DNA from: Calothrix sp. C42_A2020_038
Lineage (GTDB): Bacteria; Cyanobacteriota; Cyanobacteriia; Cyanobacteriales; Nostocaceae
Assembly (NCBI GenBank): GCA_015272395.1
Contig: JACYLQ010000046.1
Coordinates: 1 to 64,000, forward strand
Direction: 5' to 3'
Length of the DNA stretch: 64,000 bases
The notes under the pieces: model-generated
Databases searched by the model: none
Told to the model about the DNA's origin: nothing
What the model saw: only the letters and a program-made list of their open reading frames with translations
Shown: positions 1 to 10,800 of the stretch, piece by piece
How positions within the stretch are numbered: the stretch's first letter is position 1
Layout: every line of letters starts with the position of its first letter
Made by a program: the position numbers and the translations under genes

Positions 1-49
1 AGAGTTGTCTCCTGCAACAATTGCTCGGTGCCAGGGCAATATTACAATC

Positions 50-84
50 AAAAGTTTTCTCTTCCATACATAGAGAAGACTTTT
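50..84 (+). terminator. Hairpin, probable terminator of a gene left of the window
   Basis: Arms at 50-62 and 72-84 (AAAAGTTTTCTCT and AGAGAAGACTTTT) pair with one bulge around a 9-base loop, and the right arm runs into a T-rich stretch. This fits a factor-independent terminator for a rightward gene ending outside the window. The rest of 1-263 shows no open frame that I recognise. Confidence 0.4.
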
Positions 85-263
85 GTTATTTGAATTTGTG
101 TGAGCCGCTCTGTTAAACTTACCCCTAATAATCTATACTAGAAGCGGCTTTTGGGCGCCGCCTTGCTAGTGCTTATGTTCGCATTGAAATGGCTGGATTG
201 TTACTGGCTATTTTACTCTCCCAATAGAAGCTGCAAGATGTCTGAATGAATATAGTTACAATT

Positions 264-2000
264 TTAATTAGTTGTTAAGTGTTGGAGTGCTTCCTGCATC
301 TGAATAACTATTTGAAGTTGAGAATTAGCAGTTTCTTGTAACTGAACAAAAGTATCTGCTAGGATTTGTAATTTTTTTCGTAACTCATCCAAACTATTTT
401 GAGTTGGTTGGAGCATTTCTTCATATAAGTTGAGCTTGGCTTTTGATTCTGCGAGAGCAGCTTGGAAGACCAATAAATTATCTTCTTTAACTTTTAAATT
501 TTGGTATTTTTCTTCATATTCATAAGTTTGCTTCTTTAGCGCATCCTCTGAAACCTCTATGTCTGTATGTATCTTTTCAATTTGATTTTCGATTTCCTGT
601 AATGCTGAAAATTGTTGTTTTTGTTGCAACTCAATCTGCACCAAAATAGGTTTTAAATTGATTTGGCGATCTGACAACTGATTGCTATTAATTTTACCTT
701 GGCGCCGCATTAAAACAGCTTGATATTGACGGAGTTCTCTTTGACGTTGTATTAAACTCCGACGTTGACCAACTAACGTTTCATTTAACATCTGATAAAG
801 ATCTTTTTCATCATTAAGTTCTTCTTCAAGAGTAGATAAATTATTAGCATTTGCTTGACTAATTTTTTGTTCAATTTCTTGAATAGTTTCTTCCTTATAA
901 ATTAGCTCTTGTTCTTGATCGTGAACAAAACTAGAATCAATATTTAACTTTTCTTGCAAATCTTGTACAGTTGTTTCCAACTCTTCTAATGACATTGACT
1001 CTAAAGCTTCAATGTCAACAGATTCGTTCAAAACACTATCATCAACAGCCAAGTCAGAAACTTGCTGATATAGATCATCTTGAGAACTTAACAATTCTCT
1101 TAGAATACGCGCATAATCCTGCTTAGTATCAAGTACAGCAATGTTGGCTTTTAAATCATTTGTTTGTTGCTCTAAAACAGTTTTGACTGTTTGGCAATCA
1201 TTTTGAATGATATCGACTTCTTGAGATAAATTTTCAAATTGAAGTTGTTGCTGCTCAACTTCAGCTTTTTGCTGCTCAAACTTCTGCCAATGCGAATTTA
1301 ATAATTCCTGTTGTGTATTTACAACTTCAAATGCAAAACTTAAGTTTTCCTGAATAGCTTCAGTTGAAACAATATTACCCTGCAAACGCAGGAGTAACTC
1401 ATTAATCGCGTGAGCTTGCTCTGAGTTTAAAACAGTTGACTGCTGAAAATTGGCATTAAATTCCTCTAAGCGCCGCTGCTCACCACGTAAATGTTCCCAA
1501 GCACCCTCTAACTCTTGACGATTTCGCTCAATTTCTTGTTTGAGTGCTTTAACTTCAGCGCGAGCAGAATCAACTTCTTGTTTTTCCGAATCCAAGTTTT
1601 GACACTCTTCCTCAAGTTGCTGAAGTTGTGCTATCCGGTCTTCCATTTCAAGCTCGCGTCGGCTAAGTTCCTGAGCTTGGAAAGTCAACGACTCCTTCCA
1701 CTGGTCTATTTCTTCTTCTTTTGCCTTGAATTTTTCTACTTGTCGAGAATAGTTCTGCAAAATATTAACCAATGGGCGCCCAGCTTCTTGAATACGCTGC
1801 ACTTGTCGAGTTGGACTTAGTTCCACCATGACAAGGACACCATCGTTGAGCTTTGTTGCTTCATCAGCGGAGATTACATCCTCTGAAACGGTACTCCAAC
1901 TTTGGTCGTTGCGCTGACAAGCTAAGAGCTTAAGCTCTGCCTTACTTCCACCACCGAGCAAACCGCCTTTTTGTTTTTGTACTTCTGCTAAATACAGCAC
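264..2000 (-). CDS. hmpF: HmpF, coiled-coil polar motility protein
   Basis: A 578-residue protein with a short N-terminal globular part (about residues 1-70, containing a GGLLGGG turn) followed by almost continuous heptad coiled coil rich in Gln, Glu and Leu. The architecture and the divergent position beside hmpA match HmpF of Nostoc punctiforme, a cytoplasmic protein that moves to the leading cell poles and is needed for type IV pilus extension in hormogonia. The start is the GTG at 2000; on the coding strand an AAGGA lies about 8 bases upstream. It is transcribed away from hmpA, so the shared 387-base gap must hold both promoters. There is no membrane segment or signal peptide. Identification rests mainly on synteny plus the coiled coil, since coiled coils alone are not diagnostic. 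Confidence 0.88.
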   Translation of the reverse strand: MLYLAEVQKQKGGLLGGGSKAELKLLACQRNDQSWSTVSEDVISADEATKLNDGVLVMVELSPTRQVQRIQEAGRPLVNILQNYSRQVEKFKAKEEEIDQWKESLTFQAQELSRRELEMEDRIAQLQQLEEECQNLDSEKQEVDSARAEVKALKQEIERNRQELEGAWEHLRGEQRRLEEFNANFQQSTVLNSEQAHAINELLLRLQGNIVSTEAIQENLSFAFEVVNTQQELLNSHWQKFEQQKAEVEQQQLQFENLSQEVDIIQNDCQTVKTVLEQQTNDLKANIAVLDTKQDYARILRELLSSQDDLYQQVSDLAVDDSVLNESVDIEALESMSLEELETTVQDLQEKLNIDSSFVHDQEQELIYKEETIQEIEQKISQANANNLSTLEEELNDEKDLYQMLNETLVGQRRSLIQRQRELRQYQAVLMRRQGKINSNQLSDRQINLKPILVQIELQQKQQFSALQEIENQIEKIHTDIEVSEDALKKQTYEYEEKYQNLKVKEDNLLVFQAALAESKAKLNLYEEMLQPTQNSLDELRKKLQILADTFVQLQETANSQLQIVIQMQEALQHLTTN

Positions 2001-2387
2001 ACCTTTGATCCTTTTGATGCACTTAATAGTGTCAATAGTTGTTAATAGTTGTACATTAAATAATTATGTTACCTATTAAATCTGACTAGGTAATAGACAG
2101 ATTACTTAGATAAAACTATTTATATTCGCGATATGCCAAAATTGATAAATAAATATATACATTATCGCGTCCTAATATTGTGTGCTTAATATAGCGATAA
2201 TGGCTACCGTGTTATCACTGGCATTGAAAATTTAGAATCCGGAATAGTTGATATACAATTTCTAGTGTTTAATTTTCAATTTTCATGCCTAATACCCAAT
2301 TTTTATATCACCTTTAAATATAGCTGCATAAATGGGCACAATAAAAGCAAGTGTATACGGGAGTGCCTTTAAGTGCCTTAGAGCTAG
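2001..2387. promoter_or_regulatory. Divergent promoter region hmpF / hmpA
   Basis: This 387-base AT-rich gap separates the start codons of hmpF (minus) and hmpA (plus) and contains no gene. In Nostoc the hmp genes are induced in hormogonia through a sigma-factor cascade; I could not recognise a specific sigma box here. A repeated TTAATAGTTG-like phrase occurs close to the hmpF start (about 2022-2051). Confidence 0.45.
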
Positions 2388-3713
2388 ATGCAGGGAAATT
2401 TATATGAAATTGATATTCGCAGTATCCTGCAATTGATCGAGTTAGGACAACGGACGGGAATGCTGTTTGTCAAGTCCGACGCCAGTCGAAACTACTGGGG
2501 TGTAAAACAAGCACCTTTTGCAGCAAACACAAGACTCTTGTCAGAACATAATCCTTACTCTAGTTGGTTTGTGTTTTTTCTTAACGGTCAAATTGTATAT
2601 GCTAGCAATGGAGCGCAAAGCCGATCACGACTTGATGATTACTTACGTCATTATCGTGTCAAGGTGCGGCTCGACGAAACCCAACTAACTGTAGAAACAT
2701 TGCAATTTTTGCCAGAATACAGCTACTTATGGGCTTTGCTTGAACAAAATATCATTAATACAACACAAGCTCGTAGCATCATCCAAGGCTTAATACATGA
2801 AACAATTTTCGACCTATTCAATTTACAGCAAGGAAATTTTATTTTTGAGCTGACTTCCCCAATTGCTCCTGTGCTTAGTGCTTGGGAAACTACAGCGCTA
2901 ACATCACAAATTATTAAGCAGGTACAAGATTGGAAACAACTTTACCCCTATATCCAATCACCCGACCAACTACCTATGTTAGCCTCTGTTGCTCTCCTAA
3001 AGTCTTGCGTACCACTGCCAACAGCTAACAAACTCAAACAGTGGGCTGATGGAAAAACTTCGCTCCGTCAACTTGCACGCTACCTCAATCGCGATATATT
3101 GACAGTTGCCAAAGCATTATACCCTTACGTACAGCAAGGGTGGGTGCATCTGGTATATACGAATACAATAGATTTAATTGAAAATCAAGATACCGCAAAG
3201 GAGAATCAGATCACAGCAAAAAAAACTATTGTTTGTATTGACTCGGAAAAAAGCACATGTAACTCGGTGGAGTCTGTTTGTCGTCAAGAAGACTTAAACG
3301 TCTATGTGTTCACAAACCCTGTAGAAGCGCTCAACGCGATCTTTAGCATCAAGCCTAATTTAATCCTATGTAAGCTAACAATGCCAGAATTAAATGGTTA
3401 TGAAATTTGTTCAATGCTGCGCTTGTGCCAAGCCTTCCAGAACTTACCAATTATTATGCTGACTGACCGAGATAATTCTACTAGCTGCACCCAAGCCAAA
3501 ATCGCAGGTGCAACAGATTGCTTAAGTCCACCTTTTCACAATGCTGAGTTATTAATTTTGATTAAAAAGTATCTAAACAACGGTACTCTTACGACCAACA
3601 AAAATTCAGGACTTGTTGATTACCCTGAATATAGGGTACAAAATATTATCACAGAACCAGCAAACGTTATCAACAACAAAAATTCATCGTTTATAAAATT
3701 TGTCAAGGAATAG
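2388..3713 (+). CDS. hmpA: HmpA, PatA-like protein with degenerate receiver
   Basis: First gene of the hmpABCDE cluster. The N-terminal part (about residues 1-250) is a PatA/DUF4388-type domain beginning MQGNLYEIDIRSILQLI; the C-terminal part (about 275-395) is a response-regulator fold. The receiver looks inactive: where the phosphorylated Asp is expected the protein reads LILCKLTMP, with Lys at about residue 329, and the usual Lys of the KPF motif is replaced (SPPF, Pro near 381). The acidic pocket near CIDSE is partly kept. In Nostoc, HmpA belongs to a Che-like pathway controlling hormogonium motility. Here it may act as a phosphorylation-independent scaffold (inference). A tail of about 45 residues rich in Asn follows the receiver. 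hmpB begins 88 bases downstream. Confidence 0.9.
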   Translation: MQGNLYEIDIRSILQLIELGQRTGMLFVKSDASRNYWGVKQAPFAANTRLLSEHNPYSSWFVFFLNGQIVYASNGAQSRSRLDDYLRHYRVKVRLDETQLTVETLQFLPEYSYLWALLEQNIINTTQARSIIQGLIHETIFDLFNLQQGNFIFELTSPIAPVLSAWETTALTSQIIKQVQDWKQLYPYIQSPDQLPMLASVALLKSCVPLPTANKLKQWADGKTSLRQLARYLNRDILTVAKALYPYVQQGWVHLVYTNTIDLIENQDTAKENQITAKKTIVCIDSEKSTCNSVESVCRQEDLNVYVFTNPVEALNAIFSIKPNLILCKLTMPELNGYEICSMLRLCQAFQNLPIIMLTDRDNSTSCTQAKIAGATDCLSPPFHNAELLILIKKYLNNGTLTTNKNSGLVDYPEYRVQNIITEPANVINNKNSSFIKFVKE

Positions 3714-3801
3714 AATAAATTTATACATAAATCAAGTGGGGAATTGAGGGAATGTTCCATTTAATAGGGACATCTACATTTACTGAGGTAGATAGGGGTA
3801 T

Positions 3802-4167
3802 ATGAGTACAGTTCTGATTGTGGAAGATAGTATCGCACAGAGGGAGATGATTACAGATCTTCTCAAAGCGAGTGGGTTGACAGTTACTCACGCTAGTGAT
3901 GGACTTGAAGCGCTCGAAGTCATCTTGAGCGAACCTCCTGATTTAGTAGTTTTGGACATTGTTATGCCCCGAATGAATGGTTACGAGGTTTGTCGGCGCC
4001 TCAAGTCCGACCCAAAAACACAAAATGTCCCTGTAGTTATGTGTTCTTCTAAAGGTGAAGAATTTGACCGCTACTGGGGGATGAAACAAGGTGCAGATGC
4101 CTACATCGCCAAACCATTTCAACCAACAGAATTGGTAGGAACTGTCAAACAACTGCTGCGAGGATAA
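3802..4167 (+). CDS. hmpB: HmpB, CheY-like single-domain response regulator
   Basis: At 121 residues this is a bare receiver domain. It keeps the acidic pair (VEDS near residue 8), the phospho-acceptor Asp in VVLDIVMPRMNGYE (about residue 53) and the conserved Lys in IAKPF (about residue 102), so it should accept phosphate from the kinase HmpE. There is no output domain, so it probably signals by protein contact, as CheY does. It lies between hmpA and hmpC, 13 bases before hmpC, in the order found in the Nostoc hmp locus and in the pixGHIJL and pilGHIJL clusters of other bacteria. It complements hmpA, whose receiver has lost these residues. Confidence 0.93.
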   Translation: MSTVLIVEDSIAQREMITDLLKASGLTVTHASDGLEALEVILSEPPDLVVLDIVMPRMNGYEVCRRLKSDPKTQNVPVVMCSSKGEEFDRYWGMKQGADAYIAKPFQPTELVGTVKQLLRG

Positions 4168-4180
4168 GGATAATTTTTGC

Positions 4181-4711
4181 ATGGTATTAAAACCAGATTT
4201 TTTAGTTGGCGATGCAGAAGACCAATTTCGCCCTGAATTGCAGGTTGAAAGTCCAGAGGGAGAGTTACATTTAAGATTCTTCATTCCCTCGCATCAAGAG
4301 TTTGCATTACTCGCAACTGGCATTCGCGAAGTTATTGAACTTAGTCCCGACAGAATTACTCCAATTCCTAATGCCTCACCTTTACTTTTGGGTACTCTAA
4401 ATTTACGAGGTCGAGTAATTTGGGTTGCTGATTTAGGTCAGTTCTTAGGAGATGCAACACCGTTAAATACTGATCGAGCTGAAATCCCAGTGATTGCTAT
4501 TGAAGAACAAGAAACAATTGTTGGTTTAGCAGTTGATGAAATCGGTGGTATGGATTGGTTAGATGTGCAACATTTAGCAGCACCTACCAATATTCCAGAT
4601 ACTATGGCTCCATTTTTAAGGGGCGAATGGGCATCAAATGCAGAAGGACAAGAGTGTCTGCGACTGCTAGACCAGACCGCAATTTTGCGGAGCGCACGGT
4701 GGGCAGGTTAA
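4181..4711 (+). CDS. hmpC: HmpC, CheW-like adaptor
   Basis: A 176-residue CheW-domain protein. The CheW beta-barrel spans about residues 25-170, with the typical stretches [37 protein letters not shown] and [12 protein letters not shown]. CheW proteins couple the chemoreceptor to the CheA kinase; here the partners would be HmpD and HmpE. It starts 13 bases after hmpB and stops 20 bases before hmpD. The N-terminal 25 residues are variable. No anomalies seen. Confidence 0.93.
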   Translation: MVLKPDFLVGDAEDQFRPELQVESPEGELHLRFFIPSHQEFALLATGIREVIELSPDRITPIPNASPLLLGTLNLRGRVIWVADLGQFLGDATPLNTDRAEIPVIAIEEQETIVGLAVDEIGGMDWLDVQHLAAPTNIPDTMAPFLRGEWASNAEGQECLRLLDQTAILRSARWAG

Positions 4712-4731
4712 TATTCAGACGGAGACAGGAA

Positions 4732-7698
4732 ATGGCAGCTAGTATAAATGATTACGCGCAGACATATCAACAGGCTTTAACAGCCTATGCACAACAGAAT
4801 TATGAAGAAGCAGCTACTTTAATTGATCAAGTAGTAGTTTATTTACCCCATGACCCCAATACTCATTTATTGCGGGGACATGTTTATTACGTTTTGCAAA
4901 AATATGACATAGCAACACAAGAGTATCAAAAGGTACTAGAGTTAACCAGCGACCCAGAAATTACTGTTTTCGCAAAAAATGGACTTGAAAGTATTAGTCA
5001 ATACCAACAGGAATTCGATTACTCCGATGGAGATATTGACGATTATGACATCAGGGAAAGTGAAGAAGTAAATTTTTCAGATTTTGTTGATGCTTCTGAG
5101 TTTGAAAAAAAGGTACCAATAGAAGACGATGCGTCACCGTTTGGAGATATCGACAAAAGCGGCTTCGATTTAAGCGCACTTTCTCTTGAAAATGAACTTT
5201 CAGAAGGAAAACCGTTTACAAACCCATTAGAGAGTAGTCAGCCAGGTGGAAATATTTACAAGGATTCCTCAACTAATCCCTTCGATATGCCTACTGACAA
5301 TACAGTATTTAGTTATAAAGGAAGTGATATAAACACAAATGACAACCCATTTAATGTCAATCCTACTGATATCCCCTCTGTGGATAATCAAAATAGTGAA
5401 GAGCAATCATTAGAATTACCTTTATTTTGGCAGGACGATGAAATTGACCAAGCCAACAATTTAATAGAGAAAAATAGTGCTAATCCCAGAAATGAAAATA
5501 TTGGCGCCTCACCATTTGAGATTTCTTCTGGTAGTAACCAAAACAATACTACTAATAAAGAGGTTTTGAATTCACCCTTTGTTGATACCACAGGAGATTT
5601 AAATCTCCGTATAAGTAGTAATGATGATGAAACTCTTTATATAAGTGATAATACAGAGAAAGCTTATAATGAGACTATCAACACAGATGACTTCAGGTTT
5701 GGTAACTTAGATAATTTTGAAAACAATGCCCAAATCACCACTGAAACTCAATCTCGACCAACAGATTTATCTACTTTTAGTATTGATTTAACTCAAGAAG
5801 AAAAAGTATTAAAAGATACATCATCTAATCAAAGTAGTTTTGATATTGACGATAGCTTTGATTTTGAGGCGTTTGAGTCAGCATTTGGTTCTGATAGTAT
5901 TGGTGAGCAAGAACCTCTGAACGGTGATAATACCAAGAGTTTACTCAAAGATAAAGCTGCTAAAGACAGTAACATTGAGTTTTTAGAGGATTTTGATGCA
6001 TTTGATGACCTTGGCAATATTCCTGGGTTGGATATAACTAGCGAATCTACTTTTGGTGGTTCTAGATCTTTACATTCTGGTTCTTTTGATATACCGACTA
6101 AAGCACCATCTGCTAAAACAGCCTCTGCTGCTAAAGCCAATAATGTAAGCAAACCGCGCGAACGTGATGATGAGTTATTCAGTATTACCTCATCACAAGA
6201 AGCTGTTCCTATTTTTACCCAGTCTGATGTTAGCCGTCTTGAACCAGTTGTGAGCGTTGAACAAGGTATACTGGCGCCTCTAGAAAATGCCCCACTGTTA
6301 ACCAAGCAATGGTTTATAGCAGGTACAGTCGGTGTCGCAAGTGCATTAGTTGTTGCAGCTGTCAGCTTTGCCGGAGCTAATTTATCACCACCCAACCAGC
6401 GCGCAGCGATTCGTAACACAGGTTGGGCAATGGCGCTGGCAGCGGGGATTGCTTCTTTTGCTACCACCGGATTTATGGGCAGTCTCACCTTTAAACAAAT
6501 TCGTCGCAGTACCAAAGATTTACAAAATCAGTTTGACTCGGTACGTCAAGGTAATCTTGGTGTCCAAGCTACCGTTTACTCGGAAGATGAATTTGGGCAG
6601 TTAGCTGCGGGTTTCAATGAAATGACCCGTGTAATTTTTACTACGACTAACGAAGCCACACGTAAGGCACAAGAACAGGAAGAAGCGAAAGAAAACTTGC
6701 AACGCCAAGTTATTCGCTTACTCGATGACGTGGAAGGCGCCGCGCGCGGTGACTTAACGGTGCAAGCGGAAGTTACTGCAGACGTACTCGGCGCCGTTGC
6801 CGATGCTTTCAACTTAACAATTCAAAACCTCCGCGATATTGTCCAACAAGTAAAAGTTGCCGCCAAAGAAGTTACTAAAGGCGCCACAAATTCCGAAACC
6901 TTTGCCCGCGCGCTTTCTACGGATGCATTGCGTCAAGCTGAGGAACTCGCAGTAACGCTCAACTCGGTGCAGGTAATGACAGATTCGATTCAGCGCGTCG
7001 CAGAAGCCGCGCGGGAAGCCGAGACTGTTGCCCGTGATGCTAGTTCTATTGCATTAAAAGGTGGCGAAGCTGTAGAAAATACCGTTGCTGGTATCTTAGA
7101 AATCCGGGAAACAGTAGCAGAGACCACTCGCAAAGTCAAGAGGTTGGCAGAATCATCGCAAGAAATTTCTAAGATTGTGGCGTTAATTTCTCAAATTGCC
7201 TCACGTACCAACTTACTCGCGCTCAACGCTTCGATAGAGGCAGCACGCGCAGGAGAAGCAGGACGAGGATTTGCAATTGTTGCCGATGAAGTCCGGCAGT
7301 TAGCGGATAAATCAGCAAAATCCCTCAAAGAAATCGAACAAATCGTCATGCAAATTCAAAGCGAGACGAGTTCTGTAATGACCGCGATGGAGGAAGGAAC
7401 ACAACAGGTAATTACTGGTACAAAACTCGCCGAAGAAGCAAAACGCTCACTCGACAACATTATCCAGGTTGCCAACCGTATTGATATATTAGTCCGCTCA
7501 ATTACCGCTGACACCGTAGACCAAACCGAAACCTCGCGCGCGGTTGCCCAAGTAATGCAGTCGGTAGAGTTAACAGCACAGGAAACATCGCAAGAAGCAC
7601 AGCGAGTATCCGGCGCCTTACAACACTTAGTTGGAGTATCGCGCGATTTGATTGCGTCTGTTGAACGTTTCCGCGTCGAAACCGCAGAGTCAAGATAA
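4732..7698 (+). CDS. hmpD: HmpD, methyl-accepting chemoreceptor with TPR N-terminus
   Basis: I start it at the ATG at 4732, preceded by GGAGACAGG; a longer open frame to 4555 overlaps hmpC and lacks a ribosome site. The 988-residue product has, in order, a TPR-like helical repeat (about 10-95), a roughly 400-residue acidic, Asn/Ser-rich linker with recurring NPF/SPF motifs, two hydrophobic segments (about 530-550 and 565-590), a HAMP-type region and a classic MCP signalling hairpin centred on the segment with [16 protein letters not shown] and [13 protein letters not shown]. The receptor should sit at the inner membrane and pass signals through HmpC to HmpE. It has almost no periplasmic domain, so sensing may be cytoplasmic. 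The antisense open frame at 5829-6515 is a shadow. Confidence 0.92.
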   Translation: MAASINDYAQTYQQALTAYAQQNYEEAATLIDQVVVYLPHDPNTHLLRGHVYYVLQKYDIATQEYQKVLELTSDPEITVFAKNGLESISQYQQEFDYSDGDIDDYDIRESEEVNFSDFVDASEFEKKVPIEDDASPFGDIDKSGFDLSALSLENELSEGKPFTNPLESSQPGGNIYKDSSTNPFDMPTDNTVFSYKGSDINTNDNPFNVNPTDIPSVDNQNSEEQSLELPLFWQDDEIDQANNLIEKNSANPRNENIGASPFEISSGSNQNNTTNKEVLNSPFVDTTGDLNLRISSNDDETLYISDNTEKAYNETINTDDFRFGNLDNFENNAQITTETQSRPTDLSTFSIDLTQEEKVLKDTSSNQSSFDIDDSFDFEAFESAFGSDSIGEQEPLNGDNTKSLLKDKAAKDSNIEFLEDFDAFDDLGNIPGLDITSESTFGGSRSLHSGSFDIPTKAPSAKTASAAKANNVSKPRERDDELFSITSSQEAVPIFTQSDVSRLEPVVSVEQGILAPLENAPLLTKQWFIAGTVGVASALVVAAVSFAGANLSPPNQRAAIRNTGWAMALAAGIASFATTGFMGSLTFKQIRRSTKDLQNQFDSVRQGNLGVQATVYSEDEFGQLAAGFNEMTRVIFTTTNEATRKAQEQEEAKENLQRQVIRLLDDVEGAARGDLTVQAEVTADVLGAVADAFNLTIQNLRDIVQQVKVAAKEVTKGATNSETFARALSTDALRQAEELAVTLNSVQVMTDSIQRVAEAAREAETVARDASSIALKGGEAVENTVAGILEIRETVAETTRKVKRLAESSQEISKIVALISQIASRTNLLALNASIEAARAGEAGRGFAIVADEVRQLADKSAKSLKEIEQIVMQIQSETSSVMTAMEEGTQQVITGTKLAEEAKRSLDNIIQVANRIDILVRSITADTVDQTETSRAVAQVMQSVELTAQETSQEAQRVSGALQHLVGVSRDLIASVERFRVETAESR

Positions 7699-7700
7699 GA

Positions 7701-7886
7701 GAGTTAGGAGTTAGGAGTTAGGAGTTGGGAGTTATAACTAATTATGTATGATTCCACAATTAAAAATAAAAATTGCGTTCAAGAGAACTGATAACTCACA
7801 ACTCATAACTCACAACTCAAAACTTAATTAACTAACTTAATTAACTCATAACTTAATTAACTCAAAACTTAATTAACTCATAACTT
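7701..7886. repeat. Short tandem repeats between hmpD and hmpE
   Basis: The gap begins with at least four heptamers GAGTTAG/GAGTTGG (7701-7732) and ends with AACTCATAACTTAATT-like units repeated four to five times (about 7785-7886). The two halves are partly complementary and could fold. Heptanucleotide tandem repeats are common between cyanobacterial genes; another GAGTTAG tract is at 36230. Confidence 0.8.
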
Positions 7887-7895
7887 TTTAAAATT

Positions 7896-10800
7896 ATGTT
7901 ACCTGAACAGCAGCAGCGTATATTAGGCTACTTTATCGAAGAGGCTCAAGACCATTTAAATACGATTGAGCAAGGTTTACTCAACCTACAAGCGACTTTA
8001 GATGACCCGGAAATGATTAACGAAGTTTTTCGGGCAGCACACTCAATCAAAGGTGGCGCCGCAATGCTATCTTTAAATAGTATCCAACGCACTGCTCACC
8101 GTTTAGAAGATTGTTTTAAGGTTTTAAAAGAAAATCCCATAACTGTTGACCAAAAGTTAGAATCTTTGTTTCTCGGTGTTTCTGATACGTTAAAAGCTCT
8201 GTTAGAAAACTTATCTGGACCGTTTGGTCTTTCCGAAGAAGCTGCTAATAACTTAATGTCCGAAGCTGAACCTGTTTTTACTTGGTTGAATGAGCATTTG
8301 GAAGCTTTGGTAGGTGAACAAGGTGGAACTGTTATTAAAGTTAGTACTGAGTCAGAATCAGAACAATCAGGTAAAAACTTAGATGCTCAAACCTATATTC
8401 CAGATGCTGATGATTGGCAACAATTTCAACACCAAGTATTGCAAAAATTACGGGATATGTTGCAGTTGTTCAAACAAAATGCAACACCCTCTTCTCGCAA
8501 AGGTTTAGAAGCTTGTTGTCAGTATTTAGCTGCGATTGGTCAAGATTTAAAATTAACTAATTGGTGTCATTTATGTCGCTCTGCTGCGAATGCTGTTACC
8601 AATCCTGATAATAGCTACTTGATGTTGGCAAAGGTTATAATTACGGAAATTAAAACCGCGCAAGAACTAGCACTCGCAGGTCGAGATTCAGAAATTACCA
8701 TTAGTCCACAGTTAGAAGCACTAATTGCTGTACCAAATATTGAACTTTTGGAACTGGGTAGTGACTTTTTTGCTCATCAAGCGAATGACTCTAACACTGC
8801 AAATGTGGAAATTCATGACATCAACCAAATACAGGCACCAACACAACAGGATAATATCAATACATCGATTGATGGTGGGTTGTTTGATAGTCAAAACCAA
8901 GTTGATATAAGTCATATTGAGTTCAAGTTGGAAGAGCATGAAACAGAAACTGATATTACTTCGCAACTGGATATCTCAGAATTAGACTTAGGGGAACTAG
9001 ATATTAACAGTTTAGATGATACGATTGAGTCGTTGTTTGAATTATCTGAAGCAATTGATTTAAGTAATGTCGTTGATGATTCGGAGCTAGTAACTCTAGA
9101 TAATATTAGTAATAATCAGGATAGTATTAACTCGCTGTTTGAATTAAACGAGCAAATTGATAATAACCAATCTTCACCTATTGATGCCACAATTAATGAT
9201 AAAATTACTCCATTTGAAATGTCTTCACTGTTAGAAACAGATGCAGATGAAGAAGCATCAGCAACTAATATTATCCTTGACCCGCATGGTCCAGAAGTGG
9301 GTATTGCTGAACTGACGGAGCTTGATGAATTGTTCCGTGATGATGCTCATGAACTTGATGATACATGGCATGGTGAGAAAATACCAGAACCAAATATTAA
9401 CAGTGATGCAAATCATCTAGATAGTACGGATATTGAAGTTAATGATAGTGAACTTAATGATTTACTTGTTTTTGAAGACAGTACCAATTTTTATGACCGT
9501 TCAGAGTATGCTCACTCCGAATTAACTGTTGTACAGTTATTTGGTAGTTCTCTTGATGATGACGAGTTTGATACTACTAATAGTGCAGAAGATGGTACAC
9601 CAATTACCTCTAAAACCATCTTTGCCCCCATACCCCCACAACTATCTTCTCACCAAAATGATATCTCCTCGGAAGATGTTGATTCACAAGCAGTATTTAC
9701 TACAGAATTTACTAATCATGACGTACCTAGCTTAGATGATGATAGTAATTCTAATTCTCATTCCAATTTCCTTGATGCAAGTTTTGATGATTTATTTACG
9801 TCGTCGTCAAGCTCAGAGTCTCAAGACGAAATTACACTTATTGAAGAACCTTTACAAGAACATAGTACAGATTTAACGGTTAATTTCAACTTAGATGATT
9901 TATTCGTTGATGAAACAGCTATTATTAATTTGAGTAATAATGGTGAGCAAAATAATAATATAGATAGTATAGATGATATATTCGGTGCCCCAATACTAAC
10001 ATCTCCAGAGTTTTCACAACCACAAGACGATTTTGCATCATTTTTGACACAACCCGAACAATCAGATACAACTTTTGGTTATGAAGTAAATCATGATGTT
10101 ACTACCGCATTAGAAGCAAGTTTATTTGCTGCAACCGAGAGTCATGATTTACTTGAGACTGAGCAAATTATCACTGATAGCAATGACTTTAATAATTTCA
10201 CGTCAGAACCTACTTTTAATTTATTTGAGGAGTTAACCCCAGAGCAAATATCTGCTTTCACCAGCGATGCTCAACAGAATTTACAACAACCAGAAATATT
10301 GGAATTACAACCTGAGTTTACACATTCATATGTGACTGAGGATAACCAAGATAGTTTTGATGATTTCTTTAGTGTTGATGTTGATGATGATATAGATAAG
10401 GCACCCTCTACTAGTTTAGCAATAGAGCAAACAATAGATAAAACAAGTATACAAAGTTTTGATAGTGAAGAAATTTTTTATGCTGACGAACTTTCTAGTG
10501 AGGAGTTGGAAAGTTTGGCCGCAATTTTAGAACCTGTTGATGCGACAAACGAACCTACCGAAGAGTTACACTCACTTTTTAGCGAATCTCTGAATAATAC
10601 ACCTCAAACCAATACACCCCAAAATCATGAATATATAGATAATACTACTGAGACTGCTAGGGAAACCAGGGAGGTTGCCGATGTTGAGGAAAAAAATACT
10701 TCCCCACTGACGATACCCACAGATAGGGGTGACTCTTCGTTGGAAGATAACCAACTAGTTGCTCCCTCTGACTTGGATGAGTTTGCGTATCTTGAAAGTT

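Noticed and set aside
4555-4731. Upstream extension of hmpD
   Set aside because: It overlaps hmpC in another frame and the ATG at 4732 has a good ribosome site with TPR homology starting there.
5829-6515. 228-codon open frame on the minus strand within hmpD
   Set aside because: It is antisense to the well-supported receptor gene, is Leu/Ser/Ala-rich low complexity, matches no family and has no ribosome site.
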